From contig NZ_AUIA01000013.1 of assembly GCF_000423465.1 (NCBI RefSeq), positions 106,446-170,445 on the forward strand: 64,000 bases of DNA. The letters run 5' to 3'. The position numbers were made by a program, and so were the translations under genes. The notes beneath the pieces are model-generated. The model did no database searches and was not told the DNA's origin. It saw nothing but the letters and a program-made list of their open reading frames with translations. Of this stretch, positions 8,187 through 17,183 are shown in pieces. The stretch is from Propionicicella superfundia DSM 22317. Lineage in GTDB: Bacteria > Actinomycetota > Actinomycetes > Propionibacteriales > Propionibacteriaceae. Position 1 is the first letter of the stretch, and each line of letters begins with the position of its first letter.

Positions 8187-9696
8187 CACGCACCGTCCCC
8201 GCCGCCGGCCGGGGACGAACCCCACCACCCCCGAGGAGCAGCCCGTCGGCACGCGCCGCTTCTGGCTCCTCGCGACGACACTGAGCGTCGCACTCGCGCT
8301 GATCGCCGCGGTGCTCGCGTTCGTCGCGGTCGTCCGCGGGCCGGATCTCGTGTCCGCGTCGATCTCCCCGACGCGGAGCGTCACGGTGGCGGGTGAGCGG
8401 CTTCGGCTGCGGTCGCGGCAGCCGCTGGCCGAGGTGTCCGCGGACCAGGTCCGCATCGAGCCGGCCGTGCCCTGCACCGTGACCACCAAGGACTCGACGC
8501 TCACGATCCGCTTCACCGCGCCGCTGTCCTACGACACCCGCTACACGGTGACCGTCTCCGATGCCCGCAGCAGGGACACGGGAACCACCCTCGACTGGAC
8601 CTACGCCTTCTCCACCCCGTCGGCGTCGCTGTACACGCTTCTCGCCCACCGGGGCGACACGGCCGCCGCGACCGCGGACGCCGTCCTGCGGGCGAGTTCC
8701 GAGGACACGGACACGTCCGCCCCGGCCGACACGGCGCTCGCCGCCGAACGGCTGTCCCAGTTCACCGTCGCGGGAGGCCGGATCGTCGCCGTCAGCCAAC
8801 CCGAGGCAGAGGCGCCGCGCCTCGTGACCGTCCCCGCGACGGCCACGTCACCGACGTCCGGCGACGGCACGACGAGCCCCGGGACGACCTCCGCGACAGC
8901 CGATGCGGCGGCCGTCCAGACACCCGCGGCGTCGACGATCGACCAGCTTCGCGCGTCGCCGGACGGCGCGCGCTTCGGGTACGTCGTCAGCGGCCGGGAC
9001 ACGACCGCCGGGACGACGTACGTCGACGCCCTCTTCGTCCAGGACGCCGGCGACCTCGCCGCGGCCCCGTTGGAGATCGCCGACTCCGGCACCCCCTTCT
9101 CGGTGCAGGACTGGCGATTCGTGCCGGGCGTCGCGGCCGTCGTCGTGCTGACCACCGAGGGCCGCGCGTATCTGGTGTACCTCGATGCCGACACGGCCCC
9201 CGTGACCCTGGGCAGCTTCGCCCAGCTCATCGACTTCCTGCCGGGGACGACCACCCTCGCGGTCATGAGCAACGCCTCCGAGGTCCTCATCGACCTGACG
9301 ACGGGCACGACGTCCCCGGTCGCGGCCACCGTCGGCGAGACCGAGACGGCGATTCCCGGCAGGCGCACCGAGCTCAGCGCCGACGGCTACCTCATGGAGC
9401 TCAACCAGATCGAGTACGGCGGCGGCACCACCCGCATCACCACCCGGCTCGTCCACGTGTCCGCCGGTCGGACCACGGCGATCGCCGAGGTCGGCCCGGA
9501 CGAGGGCGAGGTGCAGGGAAGCGGTGTGTCCCCGAACGGCCAGTACGCCTGGATGACCGTGCTCGACCCGGACGCGCCGGTGGAGGACTTCTCGTCGGGC
9601 GCGTCCGACCACGCGACGACCACCGTCTACGACCTGGCGACGGGCCGGCAGGTGGCCCAGGTCCGCGGATCCGGCCCGTCGTGGGGCATCGCCTGA
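8176..9696 (+). CDS. Membrane-anchored beta-propeller protein with Ig-like domain
   Basis: 506 aa. One membrane segment at about residues 28-52 after a positively charged cytoplasmic head, so an exported single-pass protein. Residues 60-140 form an SbsA-type Ig-like domain (ISPTRSVTVAGERLRL..RYTVTVSDARSRDTG). The rest shows WD40/PD40-like blade features (ASPDGARFGYVVSG, GVSPNGQYAWMTVLD). It overlaps the preceding gene by 11 bases, so the three form a translationally coupled unit. A role as extracellular partner of the permease is inferred from this coupling only; no enzyme motif is visible. Confidence 0.7.
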   Translation: MKGDTHRPRRRPGTNPTTPEEQPVGTRRFWLLATTLSVALALIAAVLAFVAVVRGPDLVSASISPTRSVTVAGERLRLRSRQPLAEVSADQVRIEPAVPCTVTTKDSTLTIRFTAPLSYDTRYTVTVSDARSRDTGTTLDWTYAFSTPSASLYTLLAHRGDTAAATADAVLRASSEDTDTSAPADTALAAERLSQFTVAGGRIVAVSQPEAEAPRLVTVPATATSPTSGDGTTSPGTTSATADAAAVQTPAASTIDQLRASPDGARFGYVVSGRDTTAGTTYVDALFVQDAGDLAAAPLEIADSGTPFSVQDWRFVPGVAAVVVLTTEGRAYLVYLDADTAPVTLGSFAQLIDFLPGTTTLAVMSNASEVLIDLTTGTTSPVAATVGETETAIPGRRTELSADGYLMELNQIEYGGGTTRITTRLVHVSAGRTTAIAEVGPDEGEVQGSGVSPNGQYAWMTVLDPDAPVEDFSSGASDHATTTVYDLATGRQVAQVRGSGPSWGIA

Positions 9697-9847
9697 GCGC
9701 ACATCGGCGACCGCCCCATGAGACGCCTGTCCTACATTCTGGCGACAGGGGATCTGCGTATTCCCCCGACCATCGGCCCCCGACCGGCGAACAATGCGAA
9801 ATGGTGCCCGCCCCGTTCTCGCGGGTTCTGCCGATCGGAGTTTCAGC

Positions 9848-12547
9848 GTGCGTCGTGGCCTCGCAACCGTCCTCTTCTCCTGTGTCGTGGTGACATCGGC
9901 GCTTGCCGCTCCACCCGCGCACGCCGACGACACGATCGTGGACGCTGCCGACTGCACCGCGGTGACGACGCACCTCGCGACGAGCACCGAGCAGACCGTG
10001 CGCCTGACGGGCGACATCGGCTCCGCCGACGCCCCGTGCCCGAACGCGATCGTGTCGGGGACGAAGACGCTGGACCTGAACGGCCACTCGCTGTTCGCCG
10101 GAGGAGGCGGGAGCTACCGAGCGGGGATCGGCGTATCCGCCGGCAACAGCCTCACCGTCGTCGGGGACGCCGCCTCGCTGCTGAGCGCCACCGGAGGCCT
10201 GTACGCCGCGGGCATCGGCGGGTACGACAACAGCGAGGGCACGGGCGGCGGGGGATCCGTCACCATCCGGGGAGGCACCGTGGTCGCCACGGGCGGGGAG
10301 TCCGGCGCCGGCATCGGCTCGGGCTTCCTGACCGGGGGCGGCGGCTCGCCCGCCGTCCTGATCACCGGCGGCTCGGTCACCGCGACCGGAGGCCTGTCGG
10401 GCGCCGGCATCGGTGGCGGAAGCGGAATGCTCAACGCGGGCGGCGGCGGCACGGTGACCGTCTCCGGCGGCACCGTGACCGCCGTCGGCGGGGGGCCCAA
10501 GAGCGGCAGCACCGGCGCCGCCGGGATCGGAGCCGGACGCGCGCTCTCCGCGCCCCGGGGAGCCGGTGCCACGCTCGTCGTGAGCGGCGGAACCGTTTCG
10601 GCGACGGGCGGATCGGGTGCACCAGGGATTGCCCCCGGCCTGACGGAACTGACCCAGGCCGGCTCGGTGAGCGTCCTCGGCGGTACGCTCAGCGTCCGTC
10701 CCGGCTCCGGAGGACCGAGCGCCATCGGCTGGGCCACGGCGAAATCCTGGCCCGACACGGGCGTCTCCGGCGCAGGAGTCCTGTCCATCCCCACCGGGGC
10801 GAAGCTCGACATCCCTGCCGGGAAGAGCCTGACACTCGCCGGCGGCCTCGTGACGAACAGCGGCTCGATCAGCGTCGAAGGAGCCGTCGCCGGTCAAGGG
10901 ACCGTGACCAACGACGGGACGATCGCCACGTCCGGTGCCGGGACGGTCTCCGACGACGGCACGGGCGACGGCGTGCACGGCCTGCGCGTCGAGCACAACA
11001 ACTACCTCGTCGCCTCCGCCGACCCCGTGGTCGCGCTGCGCGTCTACGCGCCGACCCTCGCCGCCGGCGGCGCGAGCCTTCCTGCCCTGGCCGACAGCGA
11101 CGACCGCGCCCGCCGCTGGTACACCGCGAGCGGCGTCCCGATGACGAACGCCACCGCCCTGAGCGGCATCGCCGGGGCCGGTCCCGCGACCATCGCGATC
11201 CACCCCGACTACACCGCATCCGCGACGGCGCCCGTCCTCACCGCTTCCGGCGGCACGACCTCGATCGGCCTGTCATGGACCGCGGCCGGCACCGCGCAGG
11301 GAACGCTCACCGGCTACCGCGTCCAGTACCGGCCGGTGAGCGAGGATGCCTGGACCGTCCGCGACCTCGGCGTCACGACGACCGGAATGCTCTCGGGCCT
11401 GTCGCCCGGCACATATCAGGTTCGTGTCGGCGGGCTGATCGACGCCGCCGCCGGCGCCTGGTCGGCGATCGTCACCGCCTCCGTCACAGGCACGGGAACG
11501 GCGGACTGGACGGGGCCGAACGGAATCCTCGCCCCGGACGCCGTCCTTCAGCGAGGCGATGCGCTCCGCTTCACCGCCGGCGGGCTGCCTCCGGACACCG
11601 TGATCGCACTGACCTTCGACGACGCGGTGATCGCATCCGGCTCGACCGACGCGCAGGGCATGCTCACGGCGGACACCTCGGTACCCGCGGGCGCGGACGT
11701 GGGCACACACACCCTGGGTGCCACGATGACGGACCCCACCGGGACGCCGACGCGGCTCGAGCTCGCGATCACGGTCGTCGACATCCCCGCCCCCACGCTC
11801 ACCGTCCGCGGAGGGATGCGCTCCGTCGCACTGGAGTGGACACCGGTCGCATCGTCTCCGGACGCCCTCACCGGGTACGCCGTGCAGTACCGGGAGAGCA
11901 GCGCGACGCAGTGGGAGACGGTGTCCACGACGGACTCCGCCACCGAGATCGACGGCCTTTCCCCGGGCAGCTACAGGTTCCGCGTGGCGGGACTGGTCGA
12001 GGACGCCGTCGGTGGGTGGTCGGAGGTCGCCGAGGCGACCGTCACCGGGACCGGGGCCCTCGCCTGGAGAGGACCCACAGGGACCCTGCTGCCCGGGGCG
12101 ACCCTCCACCCCGGCGAGGACCTCGCCCTCGCCGGTCTCGGCCTACCGCCCGGGACGACGGTGACGCTGTCGATCCACTCCGATCCCGTCGTCCTCGCGA
12201 CCGCGACCGTCGACGCCGCCGGACGGTTCGACCTCACCGGACGCGTGCCGGCCACGACCACGACCGGAACGCACACCCTCGTCGCGGTGCTCACGGACCC
12301 CGCCGGAGGGGTCGTCGTCACACAGATGCCGATCGCGGTCGCACCGGTCCGTCCCGCGGGAACGCCCACCGCGGCGCCCGAAGGGACACCGGCCGGTCGC
12401 GCCGCAGCGGATTCCGGCCCTGCCTCCGCCGCGACGCTCGCCGACACCGGGATCGCACCGGCGACGAGCGTCCTCGCCCTGCTCGGGCTGCTGACGGCCC
12501 TCGCCGGCGCGAGCCGGCTGACGCGTGGACGCCCGCGGCGCCCCTGA
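9848..12547 (+). CDS. Sortase-anchored glycine-rich surface protein with Fn3 domains
   Basis: 899 aa from the GTG at 9848. That start is chosen because GGAG lies 7 bases upstream and it places a clean signal peptide (RRGLATVLFSCVVVTSALA, cut near AHADD) at the N-terminus; an in-frame ATG at 9794 would add 18 residues. Residues about 60-310 carry repeated glycine-rich strands of the type GAGIGGG../GGTVTATGG, likely a parallel beta-solenoid carbohydrate-binding-like region. Then two fibronectin-III domains (cores LTGYRVQYRPVSEDAW and LTGYAVQYRESSATQW), each followed by an Ig-like segment. It ends in LADTG (12437-12451), a hydrophobic helix and RGRPRRP, a cell-wall sorting signal. Probably adhesive or structural. 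Confidence 0.82.
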   Translation: MRRGLATVLFSCVVVTSALAAPPAHADDTIVDAADCTAVTTHLATSTEQTVRLTGDIGSADAPCPNAIVSGTKTLDLNGHSLFAGGGGSYRAGIGVSAGNSLTVVGDAASLLSATGGLYAAGIGGYDNSEGTGGGGSVTIRGGTVVATGGESGAGIGSGFLTGGGGSPAVLITGGSVTATGGLSGAGIGGGSGMLNAGGGGTVTVSGGTVTAVGGGPKSGSTGAAGIGAGRALSAPRGAGATLVVSGGTVSATGGSGAPGIAPGLTELTQAGSVSVLGGTLSVRPGSGGPSAIGWATAKSWPDTGVSGAGVLSIPTGAKLDIPAGKSLTLAGGLVTNSGSISVEGAVAGQGTVTNDGTIATSGAGTVSDDGTGDGVHGLRVEHNNYLVASADPVVALRVYAPTLAAGGASLPALADSDDRARRWYTASGVPMTNATALSGIAGAGPATIAIHPDYTASATAPVLTASGGTTSIGLSWTAAGTAQGTLTGYRVQYRPVSEDAWTVRDLGVTTTGMLSGLSPGTYQVRVGGLIDAAAGAWSAIVTASVTGTGTADWTGPNGILAPDAVLQRGDALRFTAGGLPPDTVIALTFDDAVIASGSTDAQGMLTADTSVPAGADVGTHTLGATMTDPTGTPTRLELAITVVDIPAPTLTVRGGMRSVALEWTPVASSPDALTGYAVQYRESSATQWETVSTTDSATEIDGLSPGSYRFRVAGLVEDAVGGWSEVAEATVTGTGALAWRGPTGTLLPGATLHPGEDLALAGLGLPPGTTVTLSIHSDPVVLATATVDAAGRFDLTGRVPATTTTGTHTLVAVLTDPAGGVVVTQMPIAVAPVRPAGTPTAAPEGTPAGRAAADSGPASAATLADTGIAPATSVLALLGLLTALAGASRLTRGRPRRP

Positions 12548-12556
12548 CGCGACCGC

Positions 12557-13057
12557 TCAGGCCAGCGCGGCGAGCGCCGCGTCGTAGTCGGGCTCGTTCG
12601 CGATCTCGGTGACCTGCTCGGTGTAGCGGACCGTCCCGTCGGTGTCGAGGACGACGACGGCCCGGGAGAGCAGGCCGCGGTTCTTGCCGTCGGCGAGCGT
12701 CACCCCGTAGTCGTCCCCGAAAGAGCTGCGGAACGCGGAGGCGGTGATGACATCGTCCAGCCCCTCGGCACCGCAGAAGCGCGCCTGGGCGTAGGGCAGG
12801 TCGTTGGAGACGCAGACGACGACGGCATTGTCGAGCGAGGACGCCTTCGCGTTGAAGGTGCGGACGCTCAGCGCGCACGTGCCGGTGTCGATGCTCGGGA
12901 AGATGTTGAGGACGACCTGCCGGCCCGCGAAGCCGGCGAGGGACACGTCGTCCTTCATCGCCGCGCCGGTGAGGGTGAAGTCGGGGGCGGCGGTTCCGAC
13001 GGCGGGAAGCTCTCCGACGGTGTGCACCGTTTCCCCACGGTGAGTGATTTCGGCCAT
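12557..13057 (-). CDS. tpx: Thiol peroxidase
   Basis: 166 aa from the ATG at 13057 (MAEITHRGETVHTVG). Cytoplasmic atypical 2-Cys peroxiredoxin that reduces hydrogen peroxide and lipid hydroperoxides, usually with thioredoxin. The peroxidatic Cys is residue 61 in FPSIDTGTCALS and the resolving Cys is residue 95 in ARFCGAEGLDD, the same two positions as in E. coli Tpx. A further 24 in-frame codons upstream lack family similarity and are not counted. It converges with the surface protein; only 9 bases separate the two stop codons. Confidence 0.96.
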   Translation of the reverse strand: MAEITHRGETVHTVGELPAVGTAAPDFTLTGAAMKDDVSLAGFAGRQVVLNIFPSIDTGTCALSVRTFNAKASSLDNAVVVCVSNDLPYAQARFCGAEGLDDVITASAFRSSFGDDYGVTLADGKNRGLLSRAVVVLDTDGTVRYTEQVTEIANEPDYDAALAALA

Positions 13058-13124
13058 GCCCCGATCCTTGCGCACACCGCGGCCGCAGTGAAGGGACGCT
13101 CGGTCAGTGGGCCGCCGCGGACAG

Positions 13125-13160
13125 GACACGACCCCCGGCGCGATCGCCGGGGGCCGTGTC
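13125..13160 (-). terminator. Hairpin terminator after dhaL
   Basis: GACACG-A-CCCCCGGCG / CGAT / CGCCGGGGG-C-CGTGTC: a 15-bp stem with one mismatch and a four-base loop, 20 bases beyond the dhaL stop codon. It has no clear U-tract, as is common in high-GC actinobacteria. It separates dhaKL from tpx. Confidence 0.75.
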
Positions 13161-13179
13161 GAGCTGTCGGGGCGGTGCC

Positions 13180-13809
13180 CTACCCGAGGGTCTTCAGGTA
13201 GGCCAGCGCCGTGTCCAACAGAATGGTCGTCGACACCGCGCCGGGGTCGGGGTGTCCCTTCGCACGCTCGCCGAGAGCCTTCGCCTTGCCGAACGTGGCG
13301 ATCATGTCGACGGTGTCGTCCTTGCCCTTGTGGGCGCCCTCCGCCGCGGCCTCGGCCACGGCCAGCAGCCCCTTCGGCACCGCCTCCTCGGCCGCCTCGG
13401 CCGCCGGCACGACGGCATCCACCATCGTCTTGTCCCCAGGTTTGGCCTTGCCGCGCGCCTGGATCTGCGCCGCCGCGGCGGCGAGCCAGGTCGCGTAGCC
13501 CGCGGCGTCCAGGGTGTCACCGGTGAAGGTCCGGGCAGGCGCCTTCAGGAACATGCCGAAGATCACCCCCGAGGCTCCACCGCTGGTGGCCATGATTGCC
13601 GACCCGCCCGCTTTGAACAGGTCCCCGACGGTCGCAGGCTCGGCCCCTTCGATGGCCTCCTTGGCCGCCTTGAACCCTCGGGACATGCCGACGCCGTGGT
13701 CGCCGTCCCCGATCGCCTGGTCGGCTTTCGTGAGGATGTCGACGTTGGCGATGATGGCGTCGCACATCGCCGCCAGCATCCCTCGGGTCTGCTCGATCGT
13801 AAGCTCCAT
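13180..13809 (-). CDS. dhaL: Dihydroxyacetone kinase subunit DhaL (ADP-binding)
   Basis: 209 aa from the ATG at 13809 (MELTIEQTRGMLAAM). DhaL binds ADP/ATP and Mg and passes phosphate to the ketose held covalently on DhaK. Motifs: AIGDGDHGVGMSRG (Mg-binding Asp cluster), TSGGASGVIFGMF and KPGDKTMVDAVVPAA. It follows dhaK by two bases, so the two are translationally coupled. PTS-dependent systems need a third subunit, DhaM, to rephosphorylate the nucleotide; none is visible in this window. The substrate may be dihydroxyacetone or a C4 ketose such as erythrulose. Confidence 0.93.
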   Translation of the reverse strand: MELTIEQTRGMLAAMCDAIIANVDILTKADQAIGDGDHGVGMSRGFKAAKEAIEGAEPATVGDLFKAGGSAIMATSGGASGVIFGMFLKAPARTFTGDTLDAAGYATWLAAAAAQIQARGKAKPGDKTMVDAVVPAAEAAEEAVPKGLLAVAEAAAEGAHKGKDDTVDMIATFGKAKALGERAKGHPDPGAVSTTILLDTALAYLKTLG

Positions 13810-13811
13810 AG

Positions 13812-14807
13812 TCACCCCTGACTGAACGTGATGCTCTCGCACGGCGCGTTGAGCAGATGCTCGAGCTGATCGTCGAGCTTCAACAGCGAGATGGAGAATC
13901 CCGCCATCTCCTGGCTGCAGAAGTACGCGCCGATGTCGCAGCGCGCGATCTCGATCCCCAGGTCTCCCAGCAACTGGTACGCCTTGCGCGTCACGATCAT
14001 GAGCTCCATCTGGGTCGTGGCGCCCAGGTTGTTGACGAGCATCGCGACGCGGTCGCCCTTCTTGTAGGGCAGGTCCGCCACGAGATGGTCGATCATCTTC
14101 GTGGTGAGGACGTCGGCCGGCATCAGCTTCGACCGCTCCACGCCGACCTCGCCGTGCGCGCCGAGACCGATCTCGATCTCGTCGTCGCCCAGCGTGAAGG
14201 TGGGCTCACCGGTCTCGGGCAGCGAGCCCGCGGAGACCGCGACGCCGAGCGTCCGCAGATTGGCCTGGCACTTCTTCACAGCCGCCTCGGCCTCTTCGAG
14301 GGACGCCGCCTCGGCACAGGCCGCGCCGGCGATCTTCACCTGATAGAAACCGCCGCCGATGCCGCGCCGGGTCTCCAGATCGGGGGTCGCGCAGTCGTCG
14401 GCCACCAGGACCGTGCGCACCTCGACGCCCGTGTCGTCGGTGGCGTCTTCGGCCCCGAGGTCGAAGTTGAGCACGTCACCGGCGTAGTTGCCGTAGACCA
14501 GCAGGACGCCCTTGCCCTTGTCGGCCAGCTCGACCGCGGCCGTCACGAACTGCGGCGCCGGCGCCGCGAAGATGTTGCCCGCGACCGATGCGTCGGCGAG
14601 GCCCTTGCCGACGTAGGAGGTGTAGACGGGCTCGTGTCCCGATCCGCCGCCGATGACGAGGCCGACCTTGCCGGGCTCGATGTCGGTCCGTGCGAGAACG
14701 CGATCGCTGACCCGCGCCAGCTTGCCCATGGAGGCCGCGACGTACCCGTCGAGGACCTCGCTCACGATGTTCTCGGTATCGTTGATGATCTTCTTGACCT
14801 TGGCCAC
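13812..14807 (-). CDS. dhaK: Dihydroxyacetone kinase subunit DhaK (substrate-binding)
   Basis: 331 aa, normal for DhaK. It holds the ketose as a hemiaminal on a His and presents it to DhaL-bound nucleotide. Seen: VIGGGSGHEPVYTSYVGKG near residues 52-70, LVYGNYAGDVLNFDLG, and GLGAHGEVGVERSK, whose His is the expected covalent residue. Just upstream (14808-15015) lies about 200 bases with no gene; the operon promoter should be there. The neighbourhood (FGGY kinase and 2-hydroxyacid dehydrogenase 2.4 kb away) suggests polyol or short-ketose use. Confidence 0.93.
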   Translation of the reverse strand: MAKVKKIINDTENIVSEVLDGYVAASMGKLARVSDRVLARTDIEPGKVGLVIGGGSGHEPVYTSYVGKGLADASVAGNIFAAPAPQFVTAAVELADKGKGVLLVYGNYAGDVLNFDLGAEDATDDTGVEVRTVLVADDCATPDLETRRGIGGGFYQVKIAGAACAEAASLEEAEAAVKKCQANLRTLGVAVSAGSLPETGEPTFTLGDDEIEIGLGAHGEVGVERSKLMPADVLTTKMIDHLVADLPYKKGDRVAMLVNNLGATTQMELMIVTRKAYQLLGDLGIEIARCDIGAYFCSQEMAGFSISLLKLDDQLEHLLNAPCESITFSQG

Positions 14808-15015
14808 TTTGCCTCCTCCGATTCAGCCGACGTCCTTGTCGGCACGCCACTCAGCCTATCTTCCAGTCACCCGTCCGATCGAGGGACGTCTGCGCACGCT
14901 CCGCACACATGAGCGAAGTGCCGACCGGCGCGGTCGCGGTCCGCGGTCGCCGATCCGCCTCGTCCGCGCGGCGCGACCCGGGGGCCGCCGGTCCCGTGCG
15001 CCGGGCCGGGATCTG

Positions 15016-15144
15016 TCAGGCGCTCGGGGCCGCGGTCGCCTCCGCCCACAGCTCGGCCTCCGCCCGTGCACGGTCGTTCTGCACCTTGAGGATGACGACA
15101 ACCACCACGGTCAGAGCGCCCACCAGGACCAGGAGCTTCTTCAT
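15016..15144 (-). CDS. DLW-39-family micro-protein
   Basis: 42 aa: start MKKLLVLVGALTVV, one membrane helix (about 4-20), then a charged segment ending AELWAEATAAPSA. The KKLL start, single helix and ELWAEAT ending match the actinobacterial DLW-39 family of very small single-pass proteins of unknown function. The ATG at 15144 has TACGCT 7 bases upstream (15152-15157), pointing to a leaderless transcript of its own. In other actinobacteria such genes often sit near gyrA; here it lies between dhaK and an unknown gene. Confidence 0.75.
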   Translation of the reverse strand: MKKLLVLVGALTVVVVVILKVQNDRARAEAELWAEATAAPSA

Positions 15145-15211
15145 GGGGTCGAGCGTAGCCTGCGCCGCTGAGCGACACCGGTGGGCACCGCGAGTCCGGT
15201 CGGCCCGGCCG

Positions 15212-16873
15212 TCAGGTCCACACGCGGGACGCCCGATCCCAGTCCAGGTGAAGAGTGCGGCCGCCGCACTCGACGTCCAGGCGACCGGCGGCCGCGAAGG
15301 GGCGGACCCAGGGATTGCGGTGCCGGCCTGCCGGATGCACCACCAGCCCGTGCGGCTCCGTCAGCGACCCCTCCGGGTTGAGCGAGTAGTGGCCCAGGTC
15401 GGCGAGGCGGAGGTGGAGGGCGTCGCGGTCGACGGACAGGCTCGAGGCCTTCAGCATCCGGACGAAGTCGGTCAGCGAACTCGACTGGCTGCGGTCGCCC
15501 ATCACGACCGCCCATCCGGTCACCGGCCCCCGCTGGGCCACCTCGTCGCGGGCCGACAGCTCCAGCGGCGCCGCCGACAGCAACCCGAGGAAGGTGCCGC
15601 GCACCTGCGCCGCCATCCAGGTCCGCCCCAGTCTGGCCTCGTCGCAGCGGCTGAACGGCACGATCACCTTCGAGCCCTCCCCGACATCGCGATGGCGCGT
15701 GTCGTACATCGCCAGCAGCACGTGTTCGTGCTGCCCCACCGAGGGCAGCAGCCCGCTGCCACGCGGCGCATCGGGTCGGCTCGGGTGGACGGACGTGATG
15801 TGGATGCCGCCCGGGAGCACCGCCTGCCAGGGGCGGGCGTCCCCGATCTGCCCCACGCGATAGGACTGCACGCTCGACAGTTGGTAGTGCCGCGTCCGGA
15901 AGCTCGTGAACCGCGCCCGGGGGAACTGCGCGTCTCCGGTCGCCGGCAGCAGCCGGGTCAGGGGCGACGCGAACCGCTTCACCGGTGCCAGCGCCCGGTT
16001 GCCGGTCAGCGCCCACTTCCGGTAGCCGTGCGCCGACCACTTCACCGTCTCGGGACACGTGTACGCGCCGATCTGCCATGCCAGCAGGCACGCCTGATCG
16101 ACCTGGCCGCAGGTCTCGCGCTCGATGTCGGACGGGTTGAGGCCGAACGTGCTCCACGACGTGGACGCCTGATCGTCGTAGGCGATCCGCTGCAGCACCG
16201 GCGGCAGGTCGTAGCCGCCTCCTGCGACGACGCGCGCGACCAGGGGGTCGGCGGCGTCGCGGACCGGCGTGTCCCGCAGCCAGGAGAGGATCGACCGCAT
16301 CCCCGGATCGGGCGTGACCCGGGCCGCCGCCGGAGCGAAGTCCCCCTCGAAGCCGTACAGCGCGACATCCAGCAGGACGACGTCCAGCACCATCTTGGCG
16401 CGTTGCACGAGATCCTCGTCGGGGGCGCGATCGACGAGGACGACGAGGGTCGCGAGCACCTCGACGAGCGTCTGCGCCGTCAGCCACTCGCTCATGCCGA
16501 ACCGGTAGCACCGGGAGAGCCAGGTGAGGATCCTGTGCTCGGCCTTGCGGGCGAGCTCGGCGCCGCGCACGCCGGAACTCACGAACTGCTCGGCGGGGAA
16601 GAACCGGCCCGCGAGGTAGGCGCAGGCGCTGTAGGACAGGGTGTGGCTCTCGGCCCAGTAGCGCACCGAGTCCGGGCCGGGCTCGTCCACCCAGTATTTG
16701 AAGCCGAGGATCGTCCGGCGTACCAGGCCGGCGTCCTCCAACGTCTCGTACCCCGCCGGGTCTCGCCACATGTCGTCCAGCAGGGTCAGCAGTCTCGCGT
16801 CCGAGCCGGCTCGCCGGGCCGCGACAAAGGCGAGTGTTCCCGGCAGCCTCACGGGTTCGGTGGGGGCAGCCAT
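15212..16873 (-). CDS. Unrecognised 553-aa protein, possibly an alpha/alpha-toroid fold
   Basis: I do not recognise the family. The protein is soluble, with no signal peptide or membrane segment. The N-terminal half is rich in predicted helices, with YWAESHTLSYSACAYLAG near residues 70-90, reminiscent of the W-x-E-N-H type motif of helical-barrel carbohydrate-active enzymes, and EWLTAQTLVEVLATLVVLVD. The C-terminal half looks beta-rich (GGIHITSVHPSRPDAP, RTWMAAQVRGTFLG) and ends with LEVECGGRTLHLDWDRA-like strands. This layout resembles heparinase/lyase-like enzymes but catalytic residues cannot be assigned. It diverges from the FGGY kinase gene with 310 bases between them. Confidence 0.6.
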   Translation of the reverse strand: MAAPTEPVRLPGTLAFVAARRAGSDARLLTLLDDMWRDPAGYETLEDAGLVRRTILGFKYWVDEPGPDSVRYWAESHTLSYSACAYLAGRFFPAEQFVSSGVRGAELARKAEHRILTWLSRCYRFGMSEWLTAQTLVEVLATLVVLVDRAPDEDLVQRAKMVLDVVLLDVALYGFEGDFAPAAARVTPDPGMRSILSWLRDTPVRDAADPLVARVVAGGGYDLPPVLQRIAYDDQASTSWSTFGLNPSDIERETCGQVDQACLLAWQIGAYTCPETVKWSAHGYRKWALTGNRALAPVKRFASPLTRLLPATGDAQFPRARFTSFRTRHYQLSSVQSYRVGQIGDARPWQAVLPGGIHITSVHPSRPDAPRGSGLLPSVGQHEHVLLAMYDTRHRDVGEGSKVIVPFSRCDEARLGRTWMAAQVRGTFLGLLSAAPLELSARDEVAQRGPVTGWAVVMGDRSQSSSLTDFVRMLKASSLSVDRDALHLRLADLGHYSLNPEGSLTEPHGLVVHPAGRHRNPWVRPFAAAGRLDVECGGRTLHLDWDRASRVWT

Positions 16874-17183
16874 CTTGGCACAAAAGTAGCCGCCCGGCCC
16901 ACAGGGTCACAACCCATGCCAGCGGGCCGACCGCCGGAATCTCGAATCGGCAAAGGGCGATCGCCACCCGCCGAGGTCCGTGGGTCTCCCCGCGGTCACC
17001 CCGTCCGGGCGGTCCGAACGGTCCGGGGCAGCGGCCTCCCAGCCCACATATGAGCCGGCTCGATCGGGCCGTCTCGCTCCGGGGACGGCCGAACCTATAC
17101 TCCGCGATATGGCGGCAGGGCGGTCGTTTCCGCTTGTCCGCAAAGGAATTGCTCAGCTTTTCCCCACAGTCAAAGGAGATCCC
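16874..17183. promoter_or_regulatory. Divergent promoter region upstream of the FGGY kinase
   Basis: 310 bases without a gene. A good -10 hexamer for the plus strand, TATACT, lies at 17096-17101; a matching -35 is not obvious, which suggests an activator-dependent promoter. A strong AAAGGAG ribosome site at 17172-17178 precedes the GTG at 17184. Interrupted inverted GC tracts (around 17000-17040, CCGTCCGGGCGG / CCGAACGG) could bind a regulator. Nothing else seen. Confidence 0.45.

Noticed and set aside
8848..11203. Long antisense frames under the propeller and Fn3 genes
   Set aside because: They mirror genes with signal peptide, domains and anchor on the plus strand.
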